From contig NZ_CP051684.1 of assembly GCF_012849375.1 (NCBI RefSeq), forward strand, positions 620,001 to 684,000: DNA of 64,000 nt, read 5' to 3'. Source of the stretch: Duganella dendranthematis (GTDB lineage: Bacteria; Pseudomonadota; Gammaproteobacteria; Burkholderiales; Burkholderiaceae_D). Position 1 is the first letter of the stretch, and each line of letters starts with the position of its first letter. A program made the position numbers and the translations under genes. This document shows, piece by piece, positions 53,054 through 63,768 of the stretch. The notes beneath the pieces are model-generated. The model did not search any database. It saw only the letters and a program-made list of their open reading frames with translations, and had not been told where the DNA came from.

Positions 53054-53077
53054 GTAGTGTGTGGGCCGGGTCGTTTT

Positions 53078-53944
53078 TTAGGCGAGCACTTCCACAGGTT
53101 GATTTTGCAGCAAGGCCAGCAGACGGGCGATTTCTTCACGCATCTTGCGGCGGTCGACGATCATGTCCACCGCGCCTTTGGTCACCAGGAACTCGGCGCG
53201 CTGGAAGCCTTCCGGCAGTTTCTCGCGCACGGTGTTCTCGATCACGCGCGGGCCGGCGAAGCCGATCAGCGCTTTTGGCTCGGCGATCACCACGTCGCCC
53301 ATGAAGGCGAACGAGGCCGACACGCCGCCCATGGTCGGGTCGGTCAGCACACTGATGAACGGCAGTTTCTTTTCCGACAATTTGGTCAGCATGGCGGTGG
53401 TCTTGGCCATCTGCATCAGCGACAGCAGACCTTCCTGCATGCGGGCGCCGCCGGTGGCGGTGATGCAAATGAACGGCACTTTCTGTTCCAGCGCCTGTTG
53501 CGCGCCGCGCACGAAGCGCTCGCCGACCACGGAGCCCATCGAGCCGCCCATGAATTCGAATTCGAAGCACGCCACCACGACCGGCAGGCTCATGATGGAG
53601 CCACCCATGACGATCAGCGCATCGGTCTCGCCGGTGGCTTCCATGGCTTGTTTGAGACGGTCTGGATATTTCTTGCTGTCTTTGAACTTCAGCGTATCGA
53701 CCGGCAGCGTGTCCATGCCGATTTCATAACGGCCGCCGGCGTCGAACAGGCTGTCGAGGCGTTCGCGGGCGCGGATGCGCATATGGTGGTCGCATTTCGG
53801 GCAAACGTGCAGGTTCGACTCCAGGTCGGTGCGGTACAGGACAGCTTCGCACGACGGGCATTTGACCCACAGGCCTTCCGGCATGGTCTTGCGCGCGGCA
53901 GCGTCAGAACGCTGGATTCGGGGGGCAGCAGTTTTTCCAACCAA
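53078..53944 (-). CDS. accD: Acetyl-CoA carboxylase carboxyltransferase subunit beta, frame broken near the N-terminus
   Basis: A 288-residue reading frame from TTG 53944. It carries the beta-subunit zinc ribbon (CPSC...CPKC, Cys29/32/48/51) and the carboxyltransferase core ([61 protein letters not shown] [11 protein letters not shown]). The canonical start [10 protein letters not shown] lies in another frame: ATG 53949 with AAGGAG reads [13 protein letters not shown] and leaves the accD frame. One extra C in the run of six C would join [10 protein letters not shown] to [18 protein letters not shown]. Thus a one-base deletion (or sequencing error) is present. From TTG 53944 a nearly full product is still possible. 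Confidence 0.9.
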   Translation of the reverse strand: MVGKTAAPRIQRSDAAARKTMPEGLWVKCPSCEAVLYRTDLESNLHVCPKCDHHMRIRARERLDSLFDAGGRYEIGMDTLPVDTLKFKDSKKYPDRLKQAMEATGETDALIVMGGSIMSLPVVVACFEFEFMGGSMGSVVGERFVRGAQQALEQKVPFICITATGGARMQEGLLSLMQMAKTTAMLTKLSEKKLPFISVLTDPTMGGVSASFAFMGDVVIAEPKALIGFAGPRVIENTVREKLPEGFQRAEFLVTKGAVDMIVDRRKMREEIARLLALLQNQPVEVLA

Positions 53945-54020
53945 CTCATAAATTCTCCTTGCAGCTTACTCGTGGGCCGAAGTGTAGCCGTTTCTCGCAG
54001 ACCTGTCGAACTTTAGAGGA

Positions 54021-54049
54021 AATACACTATTGAAGAGACATTATTTCAA
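54021..54049 (-). promoter_or_regulatory. Candidate sigma70 promoter for accD
   Basis: On the minus strand TTGAAA, 17 bases, TGTATT. It lies in an AT-rich gap between trpA and accD, about 72 bases upstream of the accD start. Confidence 0.4.
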
Positions 54050-54075
54050 TATACTCAACATTAGGGATATTTCAA

Positions 54076-54096
54076 GGGGCGCCATGGCGGCGCCCC
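54076..54096 (-). terminator. GC-rich hairpin after trpA
   Basis: GGGGCGCC (54076-54083) and GGCGCCCC (54089-54096) form a perfect eight-base-pair stem with a five-base loop, 12 bases past the trpA stop. On the minus strand it is followed by TTGAAATAT, a poor T-run, so termination is likely but not certain. Confidence 0.55.
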
Positions 54097-54108
54097 CCGG
54101 TAAACGCA

Positions 54109-54906
54109 TTAAGCGTCGAGGGCGGTGCGGATGGAGGTGGTGAAGGCTTGTACGGCGGCGACTGCGCCGTCTTTGCCGGCGGTTTCGATTTCCTGGATGA
54201 TACGGCTGCCGATGACAACGGCGTCCGCCACCTCGGCCACAGCGCGCGCGGTGGCGCCGTCGCGGATGCCGAAACCTACGCCGATCGGCAACTTGACGTG
54301 CTTGCGGATCGCCGTCAGCCGCTGCGCCACATCGGCCACGTCGATATTGCCGGCGCCGGTCACGCCTTTCAGCGAGACGTAGTAGCTGAAGCCGCCGCCG
54401 ACCTTGGCCACCTGCTCGATGCGCTGCTCGGTCGAGGTCGGCGCGAGCAGGAAGATCAGGTCCAGCCCGGCCGCACGCATGGCGGCGGCGAACTCTTCAC
54501 ATTCTTCCGGCGGATAGTCGACCACAATCGCGCCATCCGCCCCCACCGCTGTCGAACGCGAAATGAATTCGGCTGCGCCGATGCGTTCGATCGGGTTGGC
54601 ATAGCCCATCAGCACCACCGGCGTGGTCTGGTTGGTCTTGCGGAACTCGGCCACGTAGTCAAACACATCCTGAATGCCGACGCCATTGGCCAGCGCCCGC
54701 TCGCAGGCACGCTGGATCACCGGGCCTTCGGCCATCGGGTCGGAAAACGGCACGCCCAGTTCGATGATGTCGGCGCCGCCGGCCACCAGCGCGTGCATCA
54801 ACGGCACCGTGGAGTCCTTGCCGGGATCGCCGGCGGTGATGAAGGTGACGAGCGCGGTCTTGTTTTGCGCTTTCAAAGCGCTGAAGGTTGCTGCGATGTT
54901 GGACAT
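54109..54906 (-). CDS. trpA: Tryptophan synthase alpha chain
   Basis: A 265-residue TIM-barrel enzyme cleaving indole-3-glycerol phosphate to indole. Catalytic Glu in [20 protein letters not shown] (with the Asp of SDP), [12 protein letters not shown] at the N-terminus, [24 protein letters not shown] and [13 protein letters not shown]. Full length (E. coli 268). It begins 11 bases after trpB. Confidence 0.97.
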   Translation of the reverse strand: MSNIAATFSALKAQNKTALVTFITAGDPGKDSTVPLMHALVAGGADIIELGVPFSDPMAEGPVIQRACERALANGVGIQDVFDYVAEFRKTNQTTPVVLMGYANPIERIGAAEFISRSTAVGADGAIVVDYPPEECEEFAAAMRAAGLDLIFLLAPTSTEQRIEQVAKVGGGFSYYVSLKGVTGAGNIDVADVAQRLTAIRKHVKLPIGVGFGIRDGATARAVAEVADAVVIGSRIIQEIETAGKDGAVAAVQAFTTSIRTALDA

Positions 54907-54917
54907 TGTCGGTTTCC

Positions 54918-56150
<1,233 letters not shown>

Positions 56151-56157
56151 GATGGGC

Positions 56158-56823
56158 TTAGCTTTCTAAAATGGCATCTCCGGCCCGCACCGCCGCGACA
56201 AAGTCGGCGATCTTGCGGGCATCCTTGATTCCCTTGGCCGCCTCGACACCAGAACTGATGTCGACAGCGTAGGGACGTACACCGACCACCGCGTCAGTCG
56301 CGTTGTGTACGCTCAAGCCACCACTTAAAACGACCCGAGGCGCGAGATCTTTTGGAATGAGAGACCAATCAAAACCCTTTCCTGCACCGCCGTAGGCGTC
56401 CACATAGGTATCCAGCAACAGGCTGGTGAACAAGGGACTGGCGGCGCGGTTTGCCTGCGCATATTCTAGCAGTTCATGCGGCAGCGTGTCAGGTTTGACG
56501 CGGAACACTTTCATGTACTGCCGCCCCGCCGCCGCCGCGATGGTGGCCGCCTCTTCCACGGTTTCATCGCCATGCAGCTGAATCAACGACAACGGCGCTA
56601 CCCGCACAATCGCGGCCACCTCGTCCGGCGTGGCGTTGACGAACAGGCCGACGGTGCTGACAAACGGCGGCACGCTGCGGATCAGTTCGGCGGCGCGCTC
56701 GGGCGTGACGTAGCGCGGGCTGTTCGGATAGAACACGAAGCCGATCGCATCGGCGCCGGCAGCCACCACGGCTTGCACGTCTTCTTCGCGGGTCAGGCCG
56801 CAGATCTTGATACGGGTGCGCAT
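56158..56823 (-). CDS. trpF: Phosphoribosylanthranilate isomerase
   Basis: A 221-residue TIM-barrel enzyme for step three of tryptophan synthesis. [15 protein letters not shown] with the catalytic Cys, [44 protein letters not shown] and [16 protein letters not shown]. The ATG at 56823 is preferred because AAGGA sits five bases upstream; an ATG at 56829 overlaps that site. The operon order truA-trpF-trpB-trpA is the usual one in betaproteobacteria; other trp genes are elsewhere. Confidence 0.95.
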   Translation of the reverse strand: MRTRIKICGLTREEDVQAVVAAGADAIGFVFYPNSPRYVTPERAAELIRSVPPFVSTVGLFVNATPDEVAAIVRVAPLSLIQLHGDETVEEAATIAAAAGRQYMKVFRVKPDTLPHELLEYAQANRAASPLFTSLLLDTYVDAYGGAGKGFDWSLIPKDLAPRVVLSGGLSVHNATDAVVGVRPYAVDISSGVEAAKGIKDARKIADFVAAVRAGDAILES

Positions 56824-56832
56824 GCTCATCCT

Positions 56833-57636
56833 TTAAAACCAGGGCAGCGCGCTGGTGCTTTCCTGCGGCAGTGCCCACTTTTCATCGTAGTCGATTTTCG
56901 CCAGGTACAGGCCGTCCGGCATGAAGGTCGGCGCGGCCAGTCCGCGATTTTTAGATGCCAGCAATTCGCCCAGCCAACTGACCTCTTCGCGGCCCTGGCC
57001 GATGTACACCAGCGAGCCGACCAGGTTGCGCACCATATGGTGCAGGAAGGCGTTGGCTTTCAAGGTGAACACGATCAGCTCGCCATGGCGGCGGATCTGG
57101 ATATCGTGCATCAGCTTGACCGGCGACTTGGCCTGGCATTGCGCGGCGCGGAAGGTGGTGAAGTCGTGCCAGCCCAGCAAGGGCGCGACCGCCGCCTGCA
57201 TGCGCTCCACGTCCAGCGGGCGATGGTAGAAACCGGCACGGCCGACCAGCAGCGGCGAACGCGTGGGATTGTTGTACAGCACGTAGTGATAGGTGCGCGC
57301 CTGGGCGCTGAAGCGGGCGTGGAAGAAATCGAGCACGCTCGGATCGCCTTCCAGCTCCTTCACCCAGCGCACGGCAATGGATGGCGGCAGGAAGGCGTTG
57401 ATGCCGCGCAGCCAGGCGTACGGCACGCGATCGAGATCGGTATCGAAATGCACCACCTGCTCGCTGGCGTGCACACCGGCGTCGGTGCGGCCGGCGCAAG
57501 TGGTTGCCAGCGGCACTTTGGTGAACTCCTGCAGCGCATGCTCCAGCTTGTCCTGCACGGTAAGGCCGTGGATTTGCTTCTGGTAACCCTGCCAGGCCTG
57601 ACCGTCGTACTGGAGCCCGATTGCGATCCGTTTCAA
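56833..57636 (-). CDS. truA: tRNA pseudouridine(38-40) synthase
   Basis: A 267-residue TruA: RIAIGLQYDGQAWQGYQKQ, the catalytic-Asp motif TCAGRTDAGVHASEQVVHFD, and TLKANAFLHHMVRNLVGSLVYIGQGRE. It makes pseudouridine at positions 38-40 of tRNA anticodon stems. It overlaps nothing and lies nine bases before trpF. Confidence 0.96.
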   Translation of the reverse strand: MKRIAIGLQYDGQAWQGYQKQIHGLTVQDKLEHALQEFTKVPLATTCAGRTDAGVHASEQVVHFDTDLDRVPYAWLRGINAFLPPSIAVRWVKELEGDPSVLDFFHARFSAQARTYHYVLYNNPTRSPLLVGRAGFYHRPLDVERMQAAVAPLLGWHDFTTFRAAQCQAKSPVKLMHDIQIRRHGELIVFTLKANAFLHHMVRNLVGSLVYIGQGREEVSWLGELLASKNRGLAAPTFMPDGLYLAKIDYDEKWALPQESTSALPWF

Positions 57637-57686
57637 TTGCTGCCCAATCTAAATGTCTGAGTCAGCCATTATATAACGCCGGGCTT

Positions 57687-60458
57687 TTATCCCAGCTGGG
57701 CCTTCATGGCGTTGGCCTTGGCGACTTGCTCGTCGCTGCCGCCGCGCAGCACCTCGTCCAGCAGCTCGCGCGCGCCTTCCTTGTCGCCGATTTCCTGATA
57801 GGCGACTGCCAGATCCAGCTTGGTATCCATCTCCATCTGCATCGCCGACATTGGTTCGTTGCTGGCTGCGGCGGCAGCCGGGGCGGCGGTGTCGTTGTTG
57901 AAGCTGCCCAGGTCCAGGTCGATATTCGACAGGTCGAATTCCGGCGTTGCCGGGGCCGGTGCTGGCGTGATGGTTTCCACGTCAGGCGGCAGGTCCAAAG
58001 TGGCGTCGAAGTCCAGCGGCGCCGGTTCCTTCGGCGGCTCGGTGAAGGCGCGTACTTCCGGAATGTCGAAGCCGGCCAGGTCCAGGTCGAGCGGATCGAC
58101 GGTGGTCAGGTCGCGTGGTTCCGGCGCGGGCGCAGTAACAGGCGCGGCGGCCGGCGATGGCAGGTCAAGGCCGAAGTCCAGGCTCATGTCGTCGACTGGC
58201 GCAGGCGCTTCCGGCTCGGCGGCAGGGGCCGGCATTTCAATCGCCGGCGACGGCGCGGGGACCGGCTCGAAGCTCAGGCCGCCCAGGTCGAAGTCCATCA
58301 GGTTGTCGTTTTCTGCCGCTACCGAAGCTGGCGAGATGGCGGCATCGGCTGCTTGGGGCAGCGCGGTTTCCATGTCGTCGGCAGCGAAATCGGCGCCAAA
58401 GTCGGGGCTGTGCGAGATTGGGGCCGAACGCACGGCGTCCTGGCTCAGGTCGAAGTCCAGCGGCGATGGCGCGGCGGCAGGTGCCGGGGCCGGCGCTTCA
58501 GCGCCGAAGGTGTCACCGAAGTCGTTACTGAAGTCCGACGATTCATACGCGGCGACAGCAGCGGCGCCGGCGGCAACGCCAGCAGCGCCGGCAGCCAGCG
58601 GCACGGCGGCAAAGCTGCCCTCATCCTGGCCGGCGGTGTACAGCGGATTCGACGGATCGAGCGCCTTGCCCAGCCCGGCAGCATGATCCCACTCGTCGCC
58701 CTGGCCGCGGGTTTGCGCGTAGAGCTCGGAGGCCTGGGTTTCAAACGCGCGCGCATCCTTGCGGGCGGCATAGATTTCCAGCAGCTTCAGGCGCACGGCG
58801 TGGCGTTCCGGATGGGTGCGCAGCGCTTCTTTCAGGATCTCTTCGGCCTGGGCGTCGCGGCCGTAGGCGATGTAGACATCGGCTTCCGCGACCGGATCGA
58901 CTTCATTGGTGTCCAGCTGGCTGGCGGACGGCGCGAAGTTCGAGTTGAACACGCTGTTGTTGGTATCGATGCTCTGGCCGCCGGCATCGGCGATCAGCGG
59001 CTGTGGTGGCGGCAGCGCGGTATCGCCCAGGATCGACGGTTCGTCCTGCGGCACGACGAATTTCTTGCGGCGGCGCGAAGCGATGATGCCCAGCGCGCCA
59101 GCCAGCACCGCTACGGCGGCCAGGCCGACATAGGCGATATTGTCCATCAGCGTTTCGAACAGGCTCGGCTCGGCAAACTTCGGCGGCAGCACCAGCGTGC
59201 GCTTCGGCTTGACTTCGGACGGGGCCGAGGCCGCAACGGAGGCCGCTGCGGAGGCGGAGGCGGCCGGCGCCTTCACATCGGCGGCCGTCTTGCTCTTCAA
59301 GGCCATCAACTTTTCCAGATCGTTGACGTTCTTTTCCAGTTCCTTGACGCGGGCGGCAGCTTCGTCCACCTGCTTCTGCTTGGCGATCTTGTCTTCTTCC
59401 GCCGCCACGCCGGTCTTGCCGGCTTGCGGTTTCTCGGTGGTGGCCTTGGACAGCGTCAGCTTGTCCTGCGCGGTGTTGGTGGCGTTGGGTTTCTCTTCCA
59501 CCTTGGCGGTGACTTTGCCCGACGCGATCTTGCTCGGTTCGGTTTCCTTGGCGGCCGGACTGGCGGCGACCTGGCCGGCCAGCTTGGCGCGGTAGGCGTT
59601 GAAGTCGGCTGCGTGCGCGACCACCACGCCATGCGCCTCGCCTTCGCCGCCGACAGCGCGGATCTGTTCGGCATCCGGCACGGCCAGGATCTGGCCGGAT
59701 TTCAGGCGGTTCATGTTCTTGCCGGCGAAGGCTTCCGGATTGGCGCGGTACAGCGCGACCAGCATGGTATCCAGCGACACATCCACCGGCTTGACCTGGT
59801 TGGCGATGCGGGTCAGGTTATCGCCCTGCTTGACGGTGTAGTCGGCGGCGGCGGCCCTGGCCGTCGGTTTGGCGGCCGGCTGCGGACGTGCCGGCTCTGC
59901 GCGTGCCGCTGCAGCAGCTGCCGCGGCTGGCTGCGCGGCGGTTGGCGTCTGCGCCGGTGCTGCGGCTGGCGCCTGCCCGGTGCGATTGCTGACATCCACC
60001 GGCGCGGTCACTTGCGGCGCCTGGGCAGCGCGCAGGTCCGGCGGGTCGAGCAGGAACGTATATTCGCGCACCATGCGGCCGCCGTTCCACGTCAGTTCCA
60101 GCAGCATGTCGACGAACGGCTCGTTGATGGCCTGGCTGGAGCTGACCTTGATGACCTGCCGGCCATTGCGCGGCTCGACTTCAAAACGTAGCGAACTCAA
60201 TGCTGGATTGAAGTCGATATTGGCGCTGCGGAAGGCATCCGCCGGCGCCAGCTTGGCCACCAGCGCGCTGGCTTCCTCGGCCGAGACCGAGGTCAATTCG
60301 ATTTCCGCCCGCAGCGGCTGACCCAGCGACGATAGCACCGTCAACTTGCCTAACCCAGCCGCATTGGCCGTGGAGGCCACTAGCACCGCGCTAGCAACAG
60401 CGCTGGTGAGCGTTTTCAACGCAAACGAAACAATGCGGGGGCGATTTTGTACAGGCAT
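57687..60458 (-). CDS. fimV: FimV-like pilus/polar hub protein
   Basis: A 923-residue membrane protein. Signal peptide-like start (TLTSAVASAVLVASTANAA), the FimV N-terminal domain (GLGKLTVLSSLGQPLRAEIELTSVS), a LysM peptidoglycan-binding domain at about 190-250 (YTVKQGDNLTRIANQVKP), a coiled coil (RVKELEKNVNDLEKLMALKS), one membrane helix (IAYVGLAAVAVLAGALGIIAS), then an acidic Ala/Pro-rich cytoplasmic region with TPR-like ERHAVRLKLLEIYAARKD and the C-terminal FimV domain (DLAVAYQEIGDKEGARELLDEVLRGG). FimV governs type IV pilus and polar organisation in Pseudomonas. Between asd and truA is a conserved place. Confidence 0.92.
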   Translation of the reverse strand: MPVQNRPRIVSFALKTLTSAVASAVLVASTANAAGLGKLTVLSSLGQPLRAEIELTSVSAEEASALVAKLAPADAFRSANIDFNPALSSLRFEVEPRNGRQVIKVSSSQAINEPFVDMLLELTWNGGRMVREYTFLLDPPDLRAAQAPQVTAPVDVSNRTGQAPAAAPAQTPTAAQPAAAAAAAARAEPARPQPAAKPTARAAAADYTVKQGDNLTRIANQVKPVDVSLDTMLVALYRANPEAFAGKNMNRLKSGQILAVPDAEQIRAVGGEGEAHGVVVAHAADFNAYRAKLAGQVAASPAAKETEPSKIASGKVTAKVEEKPNATNTAQDKLTLSKATTEKPQAGKTGVAAEEDKIAKQKQVDEAAARVKELEKNVNDLEKLMALKSKTAADVKAPAASASAAASVAASAPSEVKPKRTLVLPPKFAEPSLFETLMDNIAYVGLAAVAVLAGALGIIASRRRKKFVVPQDEPSILGDTALPPPQPLIADAGGQSIDTNNSVFNSNFAPSASQLDTNEVDPVAEADVYIAYGRDAQAEEILKEALRTHPERHAVRLKLLEIYAARKDARAFETQASELYAQTRGQGDEWDHAAGLGKALDPSNPLYTAGQDEGSFAAVPLAAGAAGVAAGAAAVAAYESSDFSNDFGDTFGAEAPAPAPAAAPSPLDFDLSQDAVRSAPISHSPDFGADFAADDMETALPQAADAAISPASVAAENDNLMDFDLGGLSFEPVPAPSPAIEMPAPAAEPEAPAPVDDMSLDFGLDLPSPAAAPVTAPAPEPRDLTTVDPLDLDLAGFDIPEVRAFTEPPKEPAPLDFDATLDLPPDVETITPAPAPATPEFDLSNIDLDLGSFNNDTAAPAAAAASNEPMSAMQMEMDTKLDLAVAYQEIGDKEGARELLDEVLRGGSDEQVAKANAMKAQLG

Positions 60459-60639
60459 AGTGGGGCGGTTCTTATGGTTGTCAGTTGGAAAATGTTACTT
60501 TCCCAGATATATCAACATAACATCATGCACAGGAGCGTGCAAGCTTTGCACCACTTTAAACGACAAAAAGGGATTTCCCCTATGAGAACACATAGGAAAA
60601 ACCCCTTCTCTTGCAATGATGACGCAGCCTGCACGGCTT

Positions 60640-60669
60640 GGGGTCTGACCCCATCCGGGGTCAGACCCC
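60640..60669. repeat. GGGGTCTGACCCC inverted intergenic repeat
   Basis: GGGGTCTGACCCC (60640-60652), four bases, then its exact reverse complement GGGGTCAGACCCC (60657-60669). It lies in the 227-base gap between asd and fimV, close to the asd stop. This type of 13-base palindromic pair recurs between genes in many Burkholderiales. Without a T-run it is not a clear terminator. The rest of the gap shows AT-rich sequence before fimV, but no gene. Confidence 0.8.
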
Positions 60670-60685
60670 GCATGGCGGTGCGGGT

Positions 60686-61813
60686 TTACTGGTCCAGCAC
60701 AATGCGCAGCATGCGGCGCAGCGGTTCGGCCGCGCCCCACAGCAGCTGGTCGCCCACCGTGAAGGCCGACAGATACTCCGGACCCATGCTCATCTTGCGC
60801 AGACGGCCCACCGGAATCGTCAGGCTGCCGGTCACCGCGGCTGGCGACAGATCCTTGACCGAGGCTTCACGCGTATTCGGCACCACTTTCGCCCACTGGT
60901 TGGCCGAAGCGATGATGTCGGTGATTTCGTCCAGCGGCACATCCTTGTTCAGCTTGATGGTCAGCGCCTGCGAGTGGCAACGCATGGCGCCGATACGCAC
61001 GCACAGGCCGTCCACTGGGATCGCTTTCGAACCGAAGTCCGCGCCCAGGCCGAGGATCTTGTTGGTCTCGGCGCCGGCTTTCCACTCTTCTTTCGATTGG
61101 CCGTTGCCCAAGTCCTTGTCGATCCACGGAATCAGGTTGCCGGCCAGCGGCGCGCCGAACTGCTTGATCTCGTCCGGCGACAGGCCATGCTGGGTGACCA
61201 GCACCTGACGGTCGATTTCCAGGATCGCCGAAGCAGGATCATCCAGCAGCGGCTTGACCGCACTGTTGATGGTGCCGAACTGGGTCAGCAGTTCACGCAT
61301 GTGCTGCGCGCCGCCGCCCGATGCCGCCTGATACGTCATCGAGGTCATCCAGTCGACCAGACCGTGCTGGAACAGACCGCCCAGGCCGATCAGCATGCAC
61401 GACACGGTGCAGTTACCGCCGATGAAGTTCTTCACGCCCTTGCCCAGCGCGTCCTTGATGACGTGCATATTGACCGGGTCCAGCACGATCACCGCATCTT
61501 TTTCCATGCGCAGGGTCGATGCCGCATCGATCCAGTAACCGTTCCAGCCGGCTGCGCGCAGTTGCGGGAACACCTCGGTGGTGTAATCGCCGCCCTGGCA
61601 CGAGATGATGATCTCGCACTTTTTCAGTTCGTCGATGTCGGTCGCGCTTTTCAGCTTGGTTTCGTTCTTGGCCATCGCCGGTGCATTACCGCCCGGATTC
61701 GAGGTGGTGAAGAACACCGGCTCGATATGGGCGAAATCGCCCTCTTCCTGCATGCGTTGCATCAGGACCGAACCCACCATACCGCGCCAACCTACCAGAC
61801 CTACGAGTTTCAT
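60686..61813 (-). CDS. asd: Aspartate-semialdehyde dehydrogenase
   Basis: A 375-residue enzyme which reduces aspartyl phosphate to the semialdehyde, the branch toward Lys, Met, Thr and DAP. N-terminal [19 protein letters not shown] (NADP), [29 protein letters not shown] with the catalytic Cys, [17 protein letters not shown] and [22 protein letters not shown] with the catalytic His. Gram-negative type. It lies in the conserved leuB-asd-fimV order. Confidence 0.96.
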   Translation of the reverse strand: MKLVGLVGWRGMVGSVLMQRMQEEGDFAHIEPVFFTTSNPGGNAPAMAKNETKLKSATDIDELKKCEIIISCQGGDYTTEVFPQLRAAGWNGYWIDAASTLRMEKDAVIVLDPVNMHVIKDALGKGVKNFIGGNCTVSCMLIGLGGLFQHGLVDWMTSMTYQAASGGGAQHMRELLTQFGTINSAVKPLLDDPASAILEIDRQVLVTQHGLSPDEIKQFGAPLAGNLIPWIDKDLGNGQSKEEWKAGAETNKILGLGADFGSKAIPVDGLCVRIGAMRCHSQALTIKLNKDVPLDEITDIIASANQWAKVVPNTREASVKDLSPAAVTGSLTIPVGRLRKMSMGPEYLSAFTVGDQLLWGAAEPLRRMLRIVLDQ

Positions 61814-61838
61814 TTTGCTCTTCCTTGTCTATGAATTT

Positions 61839-62909
61839 TTATGCGAGTGCTTTGACGACCGCGTTGCCCATCTCTTCCGTGCCCACCTTGGTGGTGCCGG
61901 CTTCGTAGATGTCGGCGGTGCGCAGGCCCTGGGCCAGCACTTTCTTGACGGCGTTTTCGATACGGTTGGCCTGCTCTTCCTTGTTCAGCGAGAAGCGCAG
62001 CATCATCGCGGCCGACAGGATGGTCGCCAGCGGATTGGCGATGCCCTTGCCGGCGATGTCCGGCGCCGAACCGTGCGACGGCTCGTACAAGCCCTTGTTG
62101 TTGGCGTCCAGCGAGGCCGATGGCAGCATGCCGATCGAACCGGTCAGCATCGCCGCCGCGTCGCTCAGGATGTCGCCGAACATATTGCCGGTGACGATGA
62201 CGTCGAACTTCTTCGGCGCGCGCACCAGTTGCATGGCGGCGTTGTCGACATACATGTGGTCCAGCGCGACATCCGGGTACTCTTTATGCACGTCGGTGAC
62301 GATGTCTTTCCAGAACTGGAACGTCTCCAGCACATTGGCCTTGTCCACCGAGGTCAGACGCTTGTCGCGCTTTTGCGCCGCCTGGAACGCCACGTGGGCG
62401 ATGCGGCGGATTTCGCCTTCCGCATAGCGCATGGTGTCGAAGCCTTCGCGCTGGCCCTTGAACGGACCGTCCGGGCACTCGCGCACGCCGCGCGGCTGGC
62501 CGAAGTAGATATCGCCGGTCAGTTCGCGCACGATCAGGATGTCCAGGCCGGAGACGATTTCCGGCTTCAGCGTCGAGGCGTTGGCCAGTTCCGGATACAG
62601 GATGGCCGGACGCAGGTTGCCGAACAGGCCGAGGTTCTTGCGCAGGCCCAGAATCGCCTGCTCGGGACGCAGCGGACGGTCCAGCGTGTCGTACTTCCAG
62701 TCGCCCACGGCGCCGAACAGCACGGCGTCGGCGTCCTTGGCCAGTTGCAGCGTGGCGTCCGGCAGCGGATGGCCGCTGGCTTCGTAGCCAGCGCCGCCGA
62801 CCGGCGCGGTTTCCAGTTCAAATTGCTCGCCCAGCGCGTTCAGTACCTTGACCGCTTGGGTGACGATTTCCGGGCCGATGCCATCGCCCGGGAGGATTGC
62901 GATTTTCAT
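61839..62909 (-). CDS. leuB: 3-isopropylmalate dehydrogenase
   Basis: A 356-residue beta-decarboxylating dehydrogenase of leucine synthesis: [87 protein letters not shown], and [20 protein letters not shown]. Typical length. 25 bases separate it from asd, and 11 bases from leuD. Confidence 0.97.
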   Translation of the reverse strand: MKIAILPGDGIGPEIVTQAVKVLNALGEQFELETAPVGGAGYEASGHPLPDATLQLAKDADAVLFGAVGDWKYDTLDRPLRPEQAILGLRKNLGLFGNLRPAILYPELANASTLKPEIVSGLDILIVRELTGDIYFGQPRGVRECPDGPFKGQREGFDTMRYAEGEIRRIAHVAFQAAQKRDKRLTSVDKANVLETFQFWKDIVTDVHKEYPDVALDHMYVDNAAMQLVRAPKKFDVIVTGNMFGDILSDAAAMLTGSIGMLPSASLDANNKGLYEPSHGSAPDIAGKGIANPLATILSAAMMLRFSLNKEEQANRIENAVKKVLAQGLRTADIYEAGTTKVGTEEMGNAVVKALA

Positions 62910-62920
62910 GTCTTTGATCT

Positions 62921-63568
62921 TTAGATGACGTTAGCCAACCAGGGTTGGTTTGCCAGATGACGCGCTTCGTATTCACGGATGGTGTCGGCGTGACGCAGCG
63001 TCAGGCCAATATCGTCGAGGCCGTTCATCAGGCAGTATTTGCGGAAGGCGTCGATCTCGAAGGGATAGGAGATGCTGCCATTGCTGGTGGAAATGCGTTG
63101 CTGCTCAAGGTCGACCACCAGTTTGTATCCGGGGAACGCCTTGACTTCGTTGAACAGATGATCGATCTGCGCTTCAGTTAATACGATGGGCAGCAAGCCG
63201 CTCTTGAAACAGTTGTTGAAGAAGATGTCGGCAAACGATGGCGCGACCACGGCGCGGAAGCCGTACTGGTCCAGCGCCCACGGCGCGTGTTCGCGCGAGG
63301 AGCCGCAACCGAAGTTCTTGCGGGTCAGCAGGATCGAGGCGCCTTGATAGCGCGGCTCGTTCAGCACGAAGTCCGGGTTCAGCGGACGTTTGCTGTTGTC
63401 CATGCCCGGTTCGCCGTGGTCCAGATAGCGCCACTCGTCAAACAGGTTGGGGCCGAAGCCGGTACGGTGAATGGACTTCAGGAACTGCTTCGGGATGATG
63501 GCGTCGGTGTCGACATTGGCGCGATCCAGCGGCGCGACCAGACCTTCGTAAATCGTAAATTTTTCCAT
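62921..63568 (-). CDS. leuD: 3-isopropylmalate dehydratase small subunit
   Basis: A 215-residue small subunit that forms isopropylmalate isomerase with Leu[24 protein letters not shown] and [35 protein letters not shown] are the family core; RIST and [13 protein letters not shown] close the sequence. E. coli LeuD is 201. Confidence 0.97.
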   Translation of the reverse strand: MEKFTIYEGLVAPLDRANVDTDAIIPKQFLKSIHRTGFGPNLFDEWRYLDHGEPGMDNSKRPLNPDFVLNEPRYQGASILLTRKNFGCGSSREHAPWALDQYGFRAVVAPSFADIFFNNCFKSGLLPIVLTEAQIDHLFNEVKAFPGYKLVVDLEQQRISTSNGSISYPFEIDAFRKYCLMNGLDDIGLTLRHADTIREYEARHLANQPWLANVI

Positions 63569-63621
63569 AATGCTCTTCCTGGGACGCCACCCCGCCGCTG
63601 CGGGCGAGGGGCGTCGGTTCG

Positions 63622-63744
63622 TTAATGCCCGGCAGCGCCCTGCACCGCCTGGCCGGCTTTCTGCACATCCTTGCCCATGCCGGCAATGGTGTTGCAGCCG
63701 GTGATAGTGATGGCGAGGATGGTCAGAGCGATCAGTTTTTTCAT
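63622..63744 (-). CDS. Entericidin-family small lipoprotein
   Basis: A 40-residue protein. It starts [17 protein letters not shown], a signal with lipobox (ITGC, Cys at 17), continues [21 protein letters not shown] and ends AGH. The [13 protein letters not shown] pattern is the entericidin A/B family signature. Entericidins are tiny envelope lipoproteins. It sits between leuC and leuD, as is common in Burkholderiales, 24 bases after the leuC stop. Confidence 0.93.
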   Translation of the reverse strand: MKKLIALTILAITITGCNTIAGMGKDVQKAGQAVQGAAGH

Positions 63745-63768
63745 GATAATTCCCGGTGGGTAGAGGGG

